DNA of 19,721 bases. It comes from Byssochlamys sp. IMV 00236 (taxonomy: Eukaryota; Ascomycota; Eurotiomycetes; Eurotiales; Thermoascaceae). Within the stretch, counting starts at the first letter, position 1, and every line of letters begins with the position of its first letter. Made by a program: the position numbers and the translations under genes. The notes under the pieces are model-generated. The model was not told where the DNA came from and did not search any database. It saw only the letters and a list, made by a program, of their open reading frames with translations. Shown here piece by piece: positions 10,241 through 18,594 of this stretch. The stretch covers positions 1 to 19,721 of the forward strand of contig MSJH02000050.1 of NCBI GenBank assembly GCA_001931875.2. The letters run 5' to 3'.

Positions 10241-10941
10241 GATACAGCCTCAGAGGGTCCAGTATACCTTGAGTAAAGGTATTTTTTGATTTCATCTTGT
10301 GTATCCTCAATCTCCAACGTGGTCCTGTCTGAGCCTTTATAAGCATACTTGTTGATATATTTAACGGCCTCGGCACCAGTACAAACTTCAACATTGATGC
10401 GTGCTTTATATTCCTTTGTCAGATATGGATTATAGGGTACCACCCAACGGTTATCAATAATAAATTCAGCACCTACTCTTCCGCGTGGTCTGAAAGAGTA
10501 CAGAAAATTGTTTTGCTCCTCTGTTACAATTCGCTTACGGTGATAAAGAGGATAGCCATTCTCAGGGAAGGTGGTCTCATCCTGAAATTGTTTTGGAAAC
10601 CGCTTCGAGCAAACCATTAACCCTTGACCATTCTGTACCATACATGGACTGCAACGGTTGATCTCACCATATGGACTATGAAGTATGCAGGATGTCACGA
10701 TTTCAAACAGCTCCGGATCTTTTGTCTTATCAGGGATCTCTGCCCAGATGATTTGATCAATCTTTTCAGCATCAGTGAAGTTGTCCTCAGGGTCAAGAAA
10801 GAGTAAGGGATGCATGTGATACAAGCCTCGTTTTTGGTACTCAATAGTACGGACTAATCCCTTATATCGGCCAAAGATTTTCTTCTTTTTTAGGTCATGC
10901 AAGAACCGAAGAACGTTCAAGTTGAACATTCTCGCTATCAA
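10210..10941 (-). pseudogene. Largest intact piece of the Helitron Rep domain
   Basis: A 243-residue open stretch from MIARMFNLNV to a TAG at 10212-10210. It holds the strand-transfer signature of the Rep nuclease: RGLYHMHPLLF at residues 38-48 with the metal-binding His pair (His42, His44), and KYINKYAYKGSD with the tyrosines in the catalytic region. Family members normally have GLPHAH, so the spacing is kept while neighbouring residues have drifted. The reading is lost after SRYTGPSEAV, where family members continue into the rest of the Rep domain and the helicase. It is not expected to be functional alone. Confidence 0.8.
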
Positions 10942-11400
10942 GTCGGGTCTGCCAAACGTGACTTGGCCAGGGAGGAGCTCATCTGTGATTTTTGTCTACT
11001 TGGGATTGGCCGTAAAGGTGATAAACAAAGATGGCTTCCAAAATGACGGACGATGGCCATAGAACCATAATACAATTGCGCCATGAGCCGAGGGCCGCCA
11101 TGGTAGCTGCTTGGAAGAATGAATCGATGTCCCAAATTAGCAGCGTTAACTTGGTTGTCTTCAGCAATAGCATCTGCTAATCCGTTATAAACATCAGTAC
11201 GGAGCCTATCCTCGTTCTGACGAATCCAGTCAAGCTTGTTCTGGTCACAGATCGCTCACGCATCCACCATGAATTGTTGAAAAATCTTTAGCATAAAAGA
11301 TGGTAGGAAATTCGTGCTCTCCTCTCAAATGCAATCTAAATCTGTAATATGCGCGTTAAGATAATCTATCCCTTTCTCCTATAGGAAGATGATCTTCGAC

Positions 11401-11434
11401 GGTAGTAGTAGTAGTAGAAGAAGAAGAAGAAGAA
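11401..11434. repeat. Trinucleotide repeat (GTA)n(GAA)n inside the Helitron remnant
   Basis: A run of GTA units followed by GAA units. In the Helitron frame on the minus strand it encodes a Ser run followed by a Thr run, in a linker between conserved blocks where low complexity is tolerated. Confidence 0.85.
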
Positions 11435-12059
11435 GGAAGACTAATATTGGTAGTTGCCAATGAAAGTTGCAAGCCCTAATGCTATCCATATGTTCCATGA
11501 GGAAACAAAAGCACATAGCGTGTTGGCATATATGCAGCATGTGTCTGGCTGATACGCTGAAAGTGCTGCTCAAATCCAGTGTTTTGACGAAGATTGCTAT
11601 TGCTTCTCAAGGTAAGAAAAATATCACAGAAGCCTCTATCACTATACTCGATTGGGATAACAGCAACCTCCTCTATCGTTGGAAGATTGTGAGTGCGTCT
11701 ATCACTTCCTTCAATTAAAAACATTCTCATTAATGGGCTGATGATGATGTATGGCGCACTGTCTTCTCTTTGGTTATTACCATCACTGACAGTGTTATTG
11801 CTCTCATGGTTGCTCAGTACCTCATACGCATGGCGATATACAGGCGAAAAGGGATTACATTGAGAAAGCATAGCTGAAAGCTCCCTAATGATCTCAGGAT
11901 CAAGGTTACTATTTGGTGCTTGTCTTCTTTCAGCTGCATAGGAAGGATCAAAGATATACAGCTGGGCGTAGGAAGGCTCAGTGCCTTCAACTGGAGTCAA
12001 AAGTCCTTGACGGTGGGAAAGTGCGCCATGGATCTGAAAGACGTTTAATCCGCCTCTAT

Positions 12060-12092
12060 CGTTATTGTTGTTGCTGTTGTTGTTGTTGCTGG
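12060..12092. repeat. Imperfect GTT trinucleotide repeat
   Basis: GTT/GCT units read on the minus strand as an Asn-rich stretch with single Ser residues, near the upstream end of the Helitron open reading frame. The stretch lies just before the conserved VFQIHGALSHRQG block. Confidence 0.8.
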
Positions 12093-12126
12093 CACGATCT
12101 TCAGCCGAGATAGTATTTATGTTAAA

Positions 12127-12199
12127 TTAAAAGGAGGATTTCTAGACCAGCACAGAAAAGACATTTTTTTTTCTTTTATTCTATATTGTATCTATAAAA
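12127..12199 (+). promoter_or_regulatory. Short RED/IK upstream region
   Basis: Only about 73 bp separate the recognisable edge of the Helitron remnant from the RED start codon. It holds a T/C-rich run (12161-12180) and AT-rich sequence up to the ATG, with A at -3 (TAAAAATGAG). The promoter must lie here or extend into transposon-derived DNA. Confidence 0.4.
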
Positions 12200-13924
12200 A
12201 TGAGTCAAGGGTTAGCCATGACAACTGTTATTTTATATAAAGTATAACCTTTATTTCAATAGATTAACTCAAGATGACTTTAGAAAGCTCATGGCTACAC
12301 CACGTCGGCCAAACAATGAAGAAGTAGCAACACCTTCAACACCACGAACACCGTATGTATCTACAGTATCAAAATATACTCCCTACTAAAACCATATAGA
12401 AAAAGCTCAGGAGCTGTTTTTGCAAAACCACACGCTCTTCGTAAGAAAATGTAATAATCAAAAAAACAAGCAGATTCATAATGATTGATCTTGTGTGCAT
12501 ATACAAATAGATTTCAAAAAAAGGTTAATAAAAATGAGAATGAAGAAACAGAGACACCCTTAAGCGTCTATCGTGATCGAGCTGCTGAAAGACGTCAACA
12601 AGAGTTGGCAGAGGACGATTCACAGTTGACAACTGAAGAACTACTAAAACGAACACAAAGAGAGGCAGACGAGGAACTAAATGCTCAGCAACTTTATGAA
12701 CAATCAAAGTATTTAGGAGGCGATATAGATCATACTCATCTTGTCAAGGGTTTAGATTTTGCTTTATTGAGTAAAGTAAGACGAGATCTATCAAAAGAAG
12801 AGAAGCAGCATCCAAAAGAAAACGACATTGTTGTTGAACAACCAACAACAACAACAACAAATGTAGAAGAGCCATTACCTGTCGAAGTCATGGACGGCAA
12901 GCCCAAATTTCACAGTGTGATGGCCAGAAATATTTACGATCTGATCATGAAAGAATCAAGGGAGACTAAAAAGCAGCGAGTGGAACTATTTGAGCCTGGA
13001 AGGATGAGTTTTGTATTTGAACTAGCAGACGAGGTTGGATATTACTCGGACGCATTCGCTGTGCCTACAGCTGTTATCCGAAGCAAAGCAGATATGGATA
13101 CGAATGGTCCAGCAGACATATTTGCTGAAATGAATTTGGTAGTTGAAAAGATTTCTCAGGTCATGACCAGTATTCGACATGGAGAAGATCGAAAGAAGCC
13201 AGTGGTGAATACAAATAGACCCATACATGCTACCTTAACTGCAGAACCAGTGGCGATGTCTGAGGATGGGTTTAGTGGTGATATATTTGCAGACGTTGGA
13301 CGAGATTATCAATTGGATGAAAGCACAATTGAGGCTTCAAAGAAAAGACAAGATATAGAAACAGAAACGACCAATAAGGAAAGCTATTTTAAAGGGCTAG
13401 CAGTGGACGATGAAGAAGAAGATGAAGTCATGCCAGACGCTAAAGAGACCGTAGCATCCATTTTATCTCAAGCAAAAGAAGAGAACACACAACCAGAGCA
13501 GAGTCAAAAAAGAAGAAAATTGGATAATGCTGATCGTGACATCATGGACATGGATGCGGCAGATATCGACATGTTTGGCTTAGGTTCATCCGCTCTGCCT
13601 ACATCATTTGACGAGCGCTCAAAACTAACAGCCTATCAATCAGATGATGAAGAGAACAAAACACACCTCGTCGACCACGGCACGAATCGTAACAAGAAAG
13701 CACAATTGACTCGATGGGACTTTGACACAGACGAAGAGTGGCAAAAATACAAAGACTCTATCGAAATTCTTCCAAAGAGCGCCGTTCAATTTGGTGTCAA
13801 GTTGAACGATGGTCGCAAGAAAGGCAAAGAAAAGAAGGGATTAAACGATAAGCAAAGATTTGATAGAGACTTTCAACAAGTCAAGAGCATTTTATCACAA
13901 AAGTATGGCAAATCTTTGGAATAA
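12200..13924 (+). CDS. IK: RED/IK-type spliceosomal protein
   Basis: RED (IK) is a nuclear protein of the activated spliceosome with roles in splicing and mitosis in animals. Exons: 12200-12210 (11 nt of coding), 12263-12352, 12400-12450 and 12511-13924 (TAA stop). The introns are 52, 47 and 60 nt and the phases all close, giving 521 residues (human protein 557). The N-terminal RED domain shows LTQDDFRKLMATPRRP, then VYRDRAAERRQQE, then SKYLGGDIDHTHLVKGLDFA near residues 116-135, which is almost identical to the animal sequence. It continues with RNIYDLIM, GRMSFVFEL and IRSKAD. The animal RED/RE/RD repeat tract is missing and replaced by an acidic, Ser-poor linker (DDEEEDEVMPD). The C-terminal RED domain shows LTRWDFDTDEEWQKYKDSIE, LPKSAVQFGVKLNDGRK and a lysine-rich end. 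It lies tail to tail with the kinase gene. Confidence 0.93.
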
Positions 13925-13979
13925 AGCAAAACAGGAGGCAACTGTGTGTGTTTTATACAATAATATTTACAAATCTCCT
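13925..13979. terminator. Shared 55-bp 3' region between convergent genes
   Basis: The RED stop codon ends at 13924 and the kinase stop codon occupies 13982-13980, so the two mRNAs must either have tiny 3' UTRs or overlap antisense. No AATAAA is present in either direction, although AATAATATT occurs on the plus strand. Confidence 0.5.
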
Positions 13980-14752
13980 CTAATGTTTCTTTGAATAAGG
14001 TTTCGTCATCCACGAATGCTTTAAGGCCTCTTCTGGCGTCATACGCTTTTCTGGATCCCAGATAAGACATTTACTGACAAAATCTATAAAAGATTCATCG
14101 GGCATGTTCAAGGCATGCTCTAGAGTTTTAGTACCTGGTCTCCGTTTCCTGCCTTTGGAATTTGGTGTGATTCGCGGGTTGCCTTGTGAGTCTGATAAAG
14201 GTTAATAAGGGCATATGTAATGCTTTTATCTACAACATACCAAAAAATAGCTTTCTTCTACTACTCTTTTCAATAAGGTAAGGTTCTGGTACACCAAGTA
14301 TTTCCATTATACAGGCAAGTTGTTCCTGTTCATTTTCACCAGGGAATAACGGATAGCCTGTATGTAACTCTGCCAATATACAACCTGTACTCCACATATC
14401 AATAGCCATATTGTAGTTCATTCCCATGATCACCTCTGGTGATCTATAAAATCTACTTTGAATATATGTATACACTAGAGAAATGTTGGTACACTCTTGG
14501 TCTCGACAATCATTCTTTTCTTTTACCTTTTTCACTTTCAAGACAAGAACTACCAAAGTCAATGACTTTGATTGTGCTCTTTGTTGGATGTTTCAACAGA
14601 ATATTCTAAGCAAGAGTTAGTTTAATAGCTTGACAAAGTATATGGATCGATTACCTCAGGCTTTAGATCACAGTGAATCAGCTTGTGTTTTTGTAAAAGT
14701 ACAAGAGAGTTTAGTAGTTGCGTAGCAAATCTAAAAGAATATGAATAAATTA

Positions 14753-14790
<38 letters not shown>

Positions 14791-17222
14791 AGTCGTGTAA
14801 ATGTTACCTTCTAATAAGTCCCATGCTAAAACCATGGAAACCGTTGCTTTTGATGAATTCATATAGATTGATGCTCAAGCATTCAAAAGCAATACATAAA
14901 TGATTGCGAAACATGAAATGACCCAGCATTCTGACATTATTGTGCTTATCATCTGGATCCCAAGCGATGAGATCTTTGAGTATTTTGATTTCCACGAGTG
15001 CTTGAGCATGAAATCTCTTTTTGTTTCTGATGATCTTGACTGCTACGGTTTGACCTGATCGATGGTCATAGCATTTCAATACTTGCCCAAAAGAACCCTT
15101 GCCCATCACTTCCAATATCTCGTAGCGATAGTCTAAATGGTCTCTTAGTTGAATAATATAATCCCCACGCTCATCATCGTATCCATAATTGTATGCAGAA
15201 TTGCTTGGGCTAGCTGGTCTCTTTTGTGCGTGATGGCCCACAAAATAGATGTGATCGTACTTCATCATTTCCACTTTTTCATAAGATGTCAGATTAAATT
15301 GGTATAGTTTTTGTGCAGCTAATTTATGCAAAATGAGTAAGTTGTTTTCTAAAAATAAGAATCCTGTACCTTCGGGTGTCATGGCAACGCGCATCAATAC
15401 TTTGGGAATAGCCGTCGTCTTCTTCTCGCTCTCTGTTGGAGCAAGTCCTTTTCCTCTTAGTACGATCTCTGACTTTCCACCACTCTTTTCTTGCTCCAAT
15501 TGAGCTGTCCATGACTTGCTTTCATTCACCATACCTTGTAGTCGTTCCTGAAGAGTTGATACCTTTCTTTTTGAGTTACTTGCTAAAACTACTTTTTGTT
15601 TAGTTTAGAGTACTAATAGATGGCTTGGATAACACTTACTGCTCTTGCTAGATACAGAGTTTGTCAAATTAGTTACACGCAGAGCAGAAGATGTGGCAAT
15701 AGAGGTTGATCCTGTAGCAACGGGTTGTGGAGCGGTGCTATCCGTCATACTGTTTTTACGCAATAGATTTTCATCTGTACTCTTGTTTGATTTGCTAACT
15801 TGAAGTTTTGGTGTCAGAATGGTGTTTGATTTTGGTTTTCGAAGTTGATGTGTGGTTGTTTTACTCTTGCTAGATTTCATTACAGCAGGCTTTGAGGGCT
15901 CATCATCATTTGCCTGCTTTGCTATCGATCTTGATATTGTGGTAGAGCCAGGTAATGGTATCCTTGTAGGTGTCTTTGGTAAGTTACGGGTATGCTTTGA
16001 TAAAGGTATAATCAATGGCTCTACTTTCATAGGTGGCAATGTTAATGGTGCAACGGCTGGAGGTGTAGCAAGGCTTCCAGGCAAGGTCTATTAAAATATG
16101 AGTATTTCATGACATATATGCGCCACATAGATAGTATAAATGAGCGAGCTCCTTACACACTACCTTTCCCCTTTTTCTTTTCACAACAGTTCCTGACTTG
16201 CTTTCTTTTGCCTTTTTAACCGTTGCTGCAGTAGTATTGGTAATAGATGCCGAGTTTGCTGTTGTTGTCGACATGTTGCTCGTAATACTCAGTTTTACTT
16301 TACGTTTTGCGACTGTGGTACTGCTGTTATTATTGCTGCTGCTGATGGTGCTGTTATTTTGCTTGTAGCTTTTGAGATATTCATCAATGGATTTCTGGTC
16401 GTCATTATGTAAAGTAGACAGTGAACTTAATTTCCTTGTTCGTGGCTGCTGATCTTGTTGAGGTGAGATGCGAGATAGCTTTCTTAAATTACGAGTCGTT
16501 GCACGTGGAGTAGTGCTTGAGCTGATACGAGGAGATTCAATTTTAGGTGATGCATTGGAGACTGTAGATCTTGTTGCAATAATAGACGAAGTATCAATAG
16601 CGTCCTTTTTCCAAGAATGTCTATTTTCATTACTATTACTGCTACCGTTATTTTCAAATATACTTTTAACTCTCAAATAAGATGAGCTCTTTTCTAAAGG
16701 AGAAGTTGTTATAGGTTCAATTGGATCCAAGTTGTAATGCTTTGTGTTGGAGAGTCGATCATGCTGACTACTACTACTGCTAGTTGTCGTACTCGGTGTA
16801 GTTACGCCATCTTCCAGCAGCTCCTTCCATCTTCCGATTTCATCAGATGACTTTTGAGTCGTACTCTTTTGATTTCTTAATCGATAACTAGCCAATCTTT
16901 TAGCTGAAGCAGCGATCAAGTCCTCAAGGTCCTCCAAAGTAGCATCTTCTAGATGATTGGTCTTTAATTTCTGAGGTTGTTCTTCATCTATTATTGGACC
17001 ACGGCTTGTATATATCCATTCTTTTCGTTTTTGATTATTCCAATTCGTCGTTTCTGTGACTTTGTCTTCTAATTCCTTTAATTGTTTCATTCTTTCTTCT
17101 TGGATCTGTTTTCTTTTGGCTGCATAAGATGATTGAACCTTGTTCCATGGTTCCTGAGATAAGGAAGTGCTAGATGTGCTCGGTTTATACTCGGTAAACA
17201 ATTGAGAGTCTGACATGATCAT
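13980..17222 (-). CDS. DYRK-family dual-specificity protein kinase (Pom1/DYRK2-like)
   Basis: DYRK kinases autophosphorylate a loop tyrosine and then phosphorylate Ser/Thr; fungal Pom1 controls polarity and cell size. Exons on the minus strand: 17222-16164, 16087-15640, 15588-15370, 15318-14808, 14730-14655, 14605-14527, 14474-14241 and 14191-13980 (TAG). All phases close, giving 945 residues. Residues 1-570 are Ser/Thr/Asn-rich, basic and largely disordered, with an early coiled coil ([20 protein letters not shown]). The DYRK homology box is at about 575-602 ([28 protein letters not shown]). The kinase domain is at about 640-930: [12 protein letters not shown] (Lys670), Glu685, HCDLKPEN (Asp767; HCD is typical of DYRK), DFGSS (Asp787), the activation loop [14 protein letters not shown] (Tyr801 expected autophosphorylation site), and CMGC insert [25 protein letters not shown] offers two in-frame ATGs (17222 and 17216). 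The Pom1 assignment is inference; DYRK membership is firm. Confidence 0.94.
14755..14788. repeat. 34-nt poly(T) tract inside kinase intron 4
   Basis: An uninterrupted T run, so an A run in the kinase transcript, sits inside the 77-nt intron 14807-14731 between exons 4 and 5. This intron is longer than most of its neighbours (49-57 nt), and the excess is about the size of the homopolymer. Confidence 0.9.
15319..15369 (-). other. Stop-free 51-nt intron in the kinase gene
   Basis: Donor CCCGAAG|GTACAG and acceptor TAAATTAG|CTGC flank a 51-nt segment, which is 17 codons with no stop. Removing it joins TPE to AAQKLYQ and restores the DYRK homology box spacing. Keeping it inserts a hydrophobic segment ([17 protein letters not shown]) without a frameshift. 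The weak GTACAG donor makes retention plausible. Confidence 0.75.
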
Positions 17223-17967
17223 TTAAAGGAACACGCACACACAAACACACACACAAAAATAAAGTAAAAAGAAGGAAAGAGAGAGAAAAAGAGAGAGAGA
17301 GAAACAATAAATACAAAAAAAAAAATAATTAGGAGAAATAAACCCTATATTGTTTTGTTTTTGTTAAATATAGTATTTTATTCATACGACTTCTTTACCT
17401 CTTCTCTTTGTTTTTGCTTCTTTTATAAGGTCTTTTCCTTTTATGCGCTTTGTTGTTTTTGTCAACGAGACCAAGATGAGGGAAAAAAATAAAGGAAAAA
17501 AGAAAAAGAAAAGCTGCTGTCCAAGTTCATTGGGCACTTTGGTACAACAATGTAGACTCAAATAGAAAGTCCGAAAACGTATACCTTCATCTGCAGATTA
17601 TTAGGTCTCTACAGTGTACAAAGTGTATCTTGAAGTGGAGGAAGTAGATGACGATTAAGATCTAGAAAAGATAAAGTATATGTATTGTCTATCATATCCA
17701 AACCTTACACTAGAGTCAAGCATGGGCAAAAGTCGAGAAAGATAATGAGACAATATCATCAATGAAGGTATCTATTAAAGGATTGATACATTAAATGCCC
17801 TTTATTTGTTACTATAGACACTATATGTAATTAATGATGATGAGTTAAGGTAATGCAACCGTTCAGGTCTTTAAACATCTAAATCTGGCTAGTCCTAGAC
17901 TCGTGTTTGCTTTTGGATAAACCAAAACGACTAAAACCCAGTCATGGTCACACCCTTCGTTTCTGAA
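17223..17967. promoter_or_regulatory. Kinase upstream region with CA and GA microsatellites; no gene seen
   Basis: These 745 bp lie upstream of the kinase start. Positions 17231-17255 are CA-rich and 17270-17304 are GA-rich on the plus strand, giving T/C-rich sequence just upstream of the kinase ATG on its own strand. An A run follows at 17314-17325. Positions 17480-17515 are another purine-rich block. From 17520 to 17967 I see no ORF, tRNA or repeat that can be named. Confidence 0.5.
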
Positions 17968-18327
17968 CTAGTCTCTTTGTAACAAACGTTTTACAGCTTG
18001 TATTCTTTTGCCAGTAAGAATATTAAAAAAGGAATATACAGCATCTGGTACACCTTCCATTTTTGTATTGTATTCAAGACATGCTGTACGGTTCATTTTA
18101 TCGAAAATACCTTCAAATTGCGTGTCCATTGCATAATGTTTGTTAATTATGAAATGTTTAAAGGCTAACAAGAAGATACTGAAATCGATGGTCTGGGGTG
18201 TATTCTTAGAGAAGGCATGCATAAATAATGATTCGGTGATATTTTTATTTCTAATTGTACTACAGAAGCTATCCAATACAATAAAAGTATGCCCTTTAAT
18301 TACACTATTTCTTAAGCCTGAGTTCAA
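17968..18327 (-). CDS. Unidentified ORF, about 119 codons, possibly a gene fragment
   Basis: An open stretch on the minus strand ends at a stop near 17968. It has no ATG near its beginning; the open frame extends upstream to a TAA at about 18369, and the first candidate start at 18327 is TTG. So it is either an internal exon or a relic. The translation is rich in Phe, Ile, Lys and Asn (for example IDFSIFLLAFKHFIINKHYA and GIFDKMNRTACLEYNTKMEG). It looks protein-like rather than low-complexity, but I recognise no domain. A CAG at about 18318 could be a splice acceptor. Its AT-rich composition matches the surrounding non-coding DNA. I give it low weight. Confidence 0.25.
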   Translation of the reverse strand: MNSGLRNSVIKGHTFIVLDSFCSTIRNKNITESLFMHAFSKNTPQTIDFSIFLLAFKHFIINKHYAMDTQFEGIFDKMNRTACLEYNTKMEGVPDAVYSFFNILTGKRIQAVKRLLQRD

Positions 18328-18568
18328 TAAAAAACAGAGTGTGTGTGTAGATATGAAACGCGTATTTTAAGAAGACAGTATATAAATAGCTTCGAACTGT
18401 CGATCAAATCAGGATAGCTTACAGATATTTCGGTTTATCTGATCATGTTACACTTTTCCTTTTTCTTTAGCCATGATATAAAGAACAAAGCTGCAATAAA
18501 TGGATAATATTAGAAAAGGAATCATTTTAAACTAGGCTTGAAATCAAAGGTGATTTTAAACTACAATT

Positions 18569-18594
18569 AAGGAGAACCTTTTCTTATTCTCCTT
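18569..18594. repeat. Small inverted repeat (8-bp arms, 10-nt loop)
   Basis: AAGGAGAA at 18569-18576 is exactly reverse-complementary to TTCTCCTT at 18587-18594. It lies beside the duplicated ATTTTAAACTA and a 6-bp hairpin. It could be a scar of a small element or chance in low-complexity DNA. Confidence 0.5.

Larger units (their letters stand above)
10210..12126 (-). mobile_element. Degenerate Helitron remnant (Helitron-like N-terminal/Rep region), truncated
   Basis: Helitrons encode a RepHel protein with an HUH-type Rep nuclease followed by a Pif1-like helicase. Reading down the minus strand, three blocks match the Helitron-like N-terminal domain in the right order. Block 1 (12126-11485) has VFQIHGALSHRQG, EPSYAQLYIFD, NLPTIEEVAVIP and YVLLFPHGTYG. 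Block 2 (about 11400-11037) has YYRFRLHLRGEHEFPTI, QQFMVDA, QNKLDWIRQNEDRLRTDVY, RFILPSSYHGGPRLMAQLYY and MAIVRHFG. Block 3 (about 11036-10210) has KPSLFITFTANPK, RPDLIARMFNLNV, EYQKRGLYHMHPLLF (the HxH pair of the Rep HUH motif) and KYINKYAYKG (the Rep tyrosine region). It is broken by stops at 11484, 11478, 11358, 11258 and 10998 and by frameshifts near 11280-11284 (an A run on the plus strand) and 11036-11044. The helicase half is absent. No full Helitron ends (5' TC, 3' hairpin plus CTRR) were identified. Confidence 0.85.

Noticed and set aside
10038..11484. Stop codons in the Helitron as evidence of a reassigned TAG/TGA code
   Set aside because: TAG ends Aladin and the kinase and TGA ends the beta-galactosidase, all at the expected family lengths, and the Helitron also has frameshifts and a TAA.
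11379..11573. Minus-strand frame with a Leu run resembling a signal peptide
   Set aside because: It is the frame-shifted reading of the (GTA)n(GAA)n repeat inside the Helitron remnant.
13873..14070. Minus-strand open frame (65 codons) at the 3' end of the kinase
   Set aside because: The true frame here is the last kinase exon ([20 protein letters not shown]), ending at 13980; the other frame is a shadow.
15605..17222. Two separate Ser-rich proteins upstream of the kinase
   Set aside because: A 76-nt phase-0 intron and a phase-1 GTAAGT intron join them in frame to the kinase exons, forming the disordered N-terminus of one DYRK protein.
17830..17970. Possible C/D-box snoRNA (ATGATGA followed by CTGA)
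   Set aside because: The two boxes are about 130 nt apart, too far for a normal C/D snoRNA, and no terminal stem is visible.
18385..18410. TTCGAA sequence resembling a tRNA T-loop
   Set aside because: No acceptor, D-arm or anticodon-arm pairing can be found on either strand around it.
18460..18490. Minus-strand MAKEKGK as the start of a small gene
   Set aside because: It runs into a stop after eight codons, and the possible spliced continuation stops again within ten codons.
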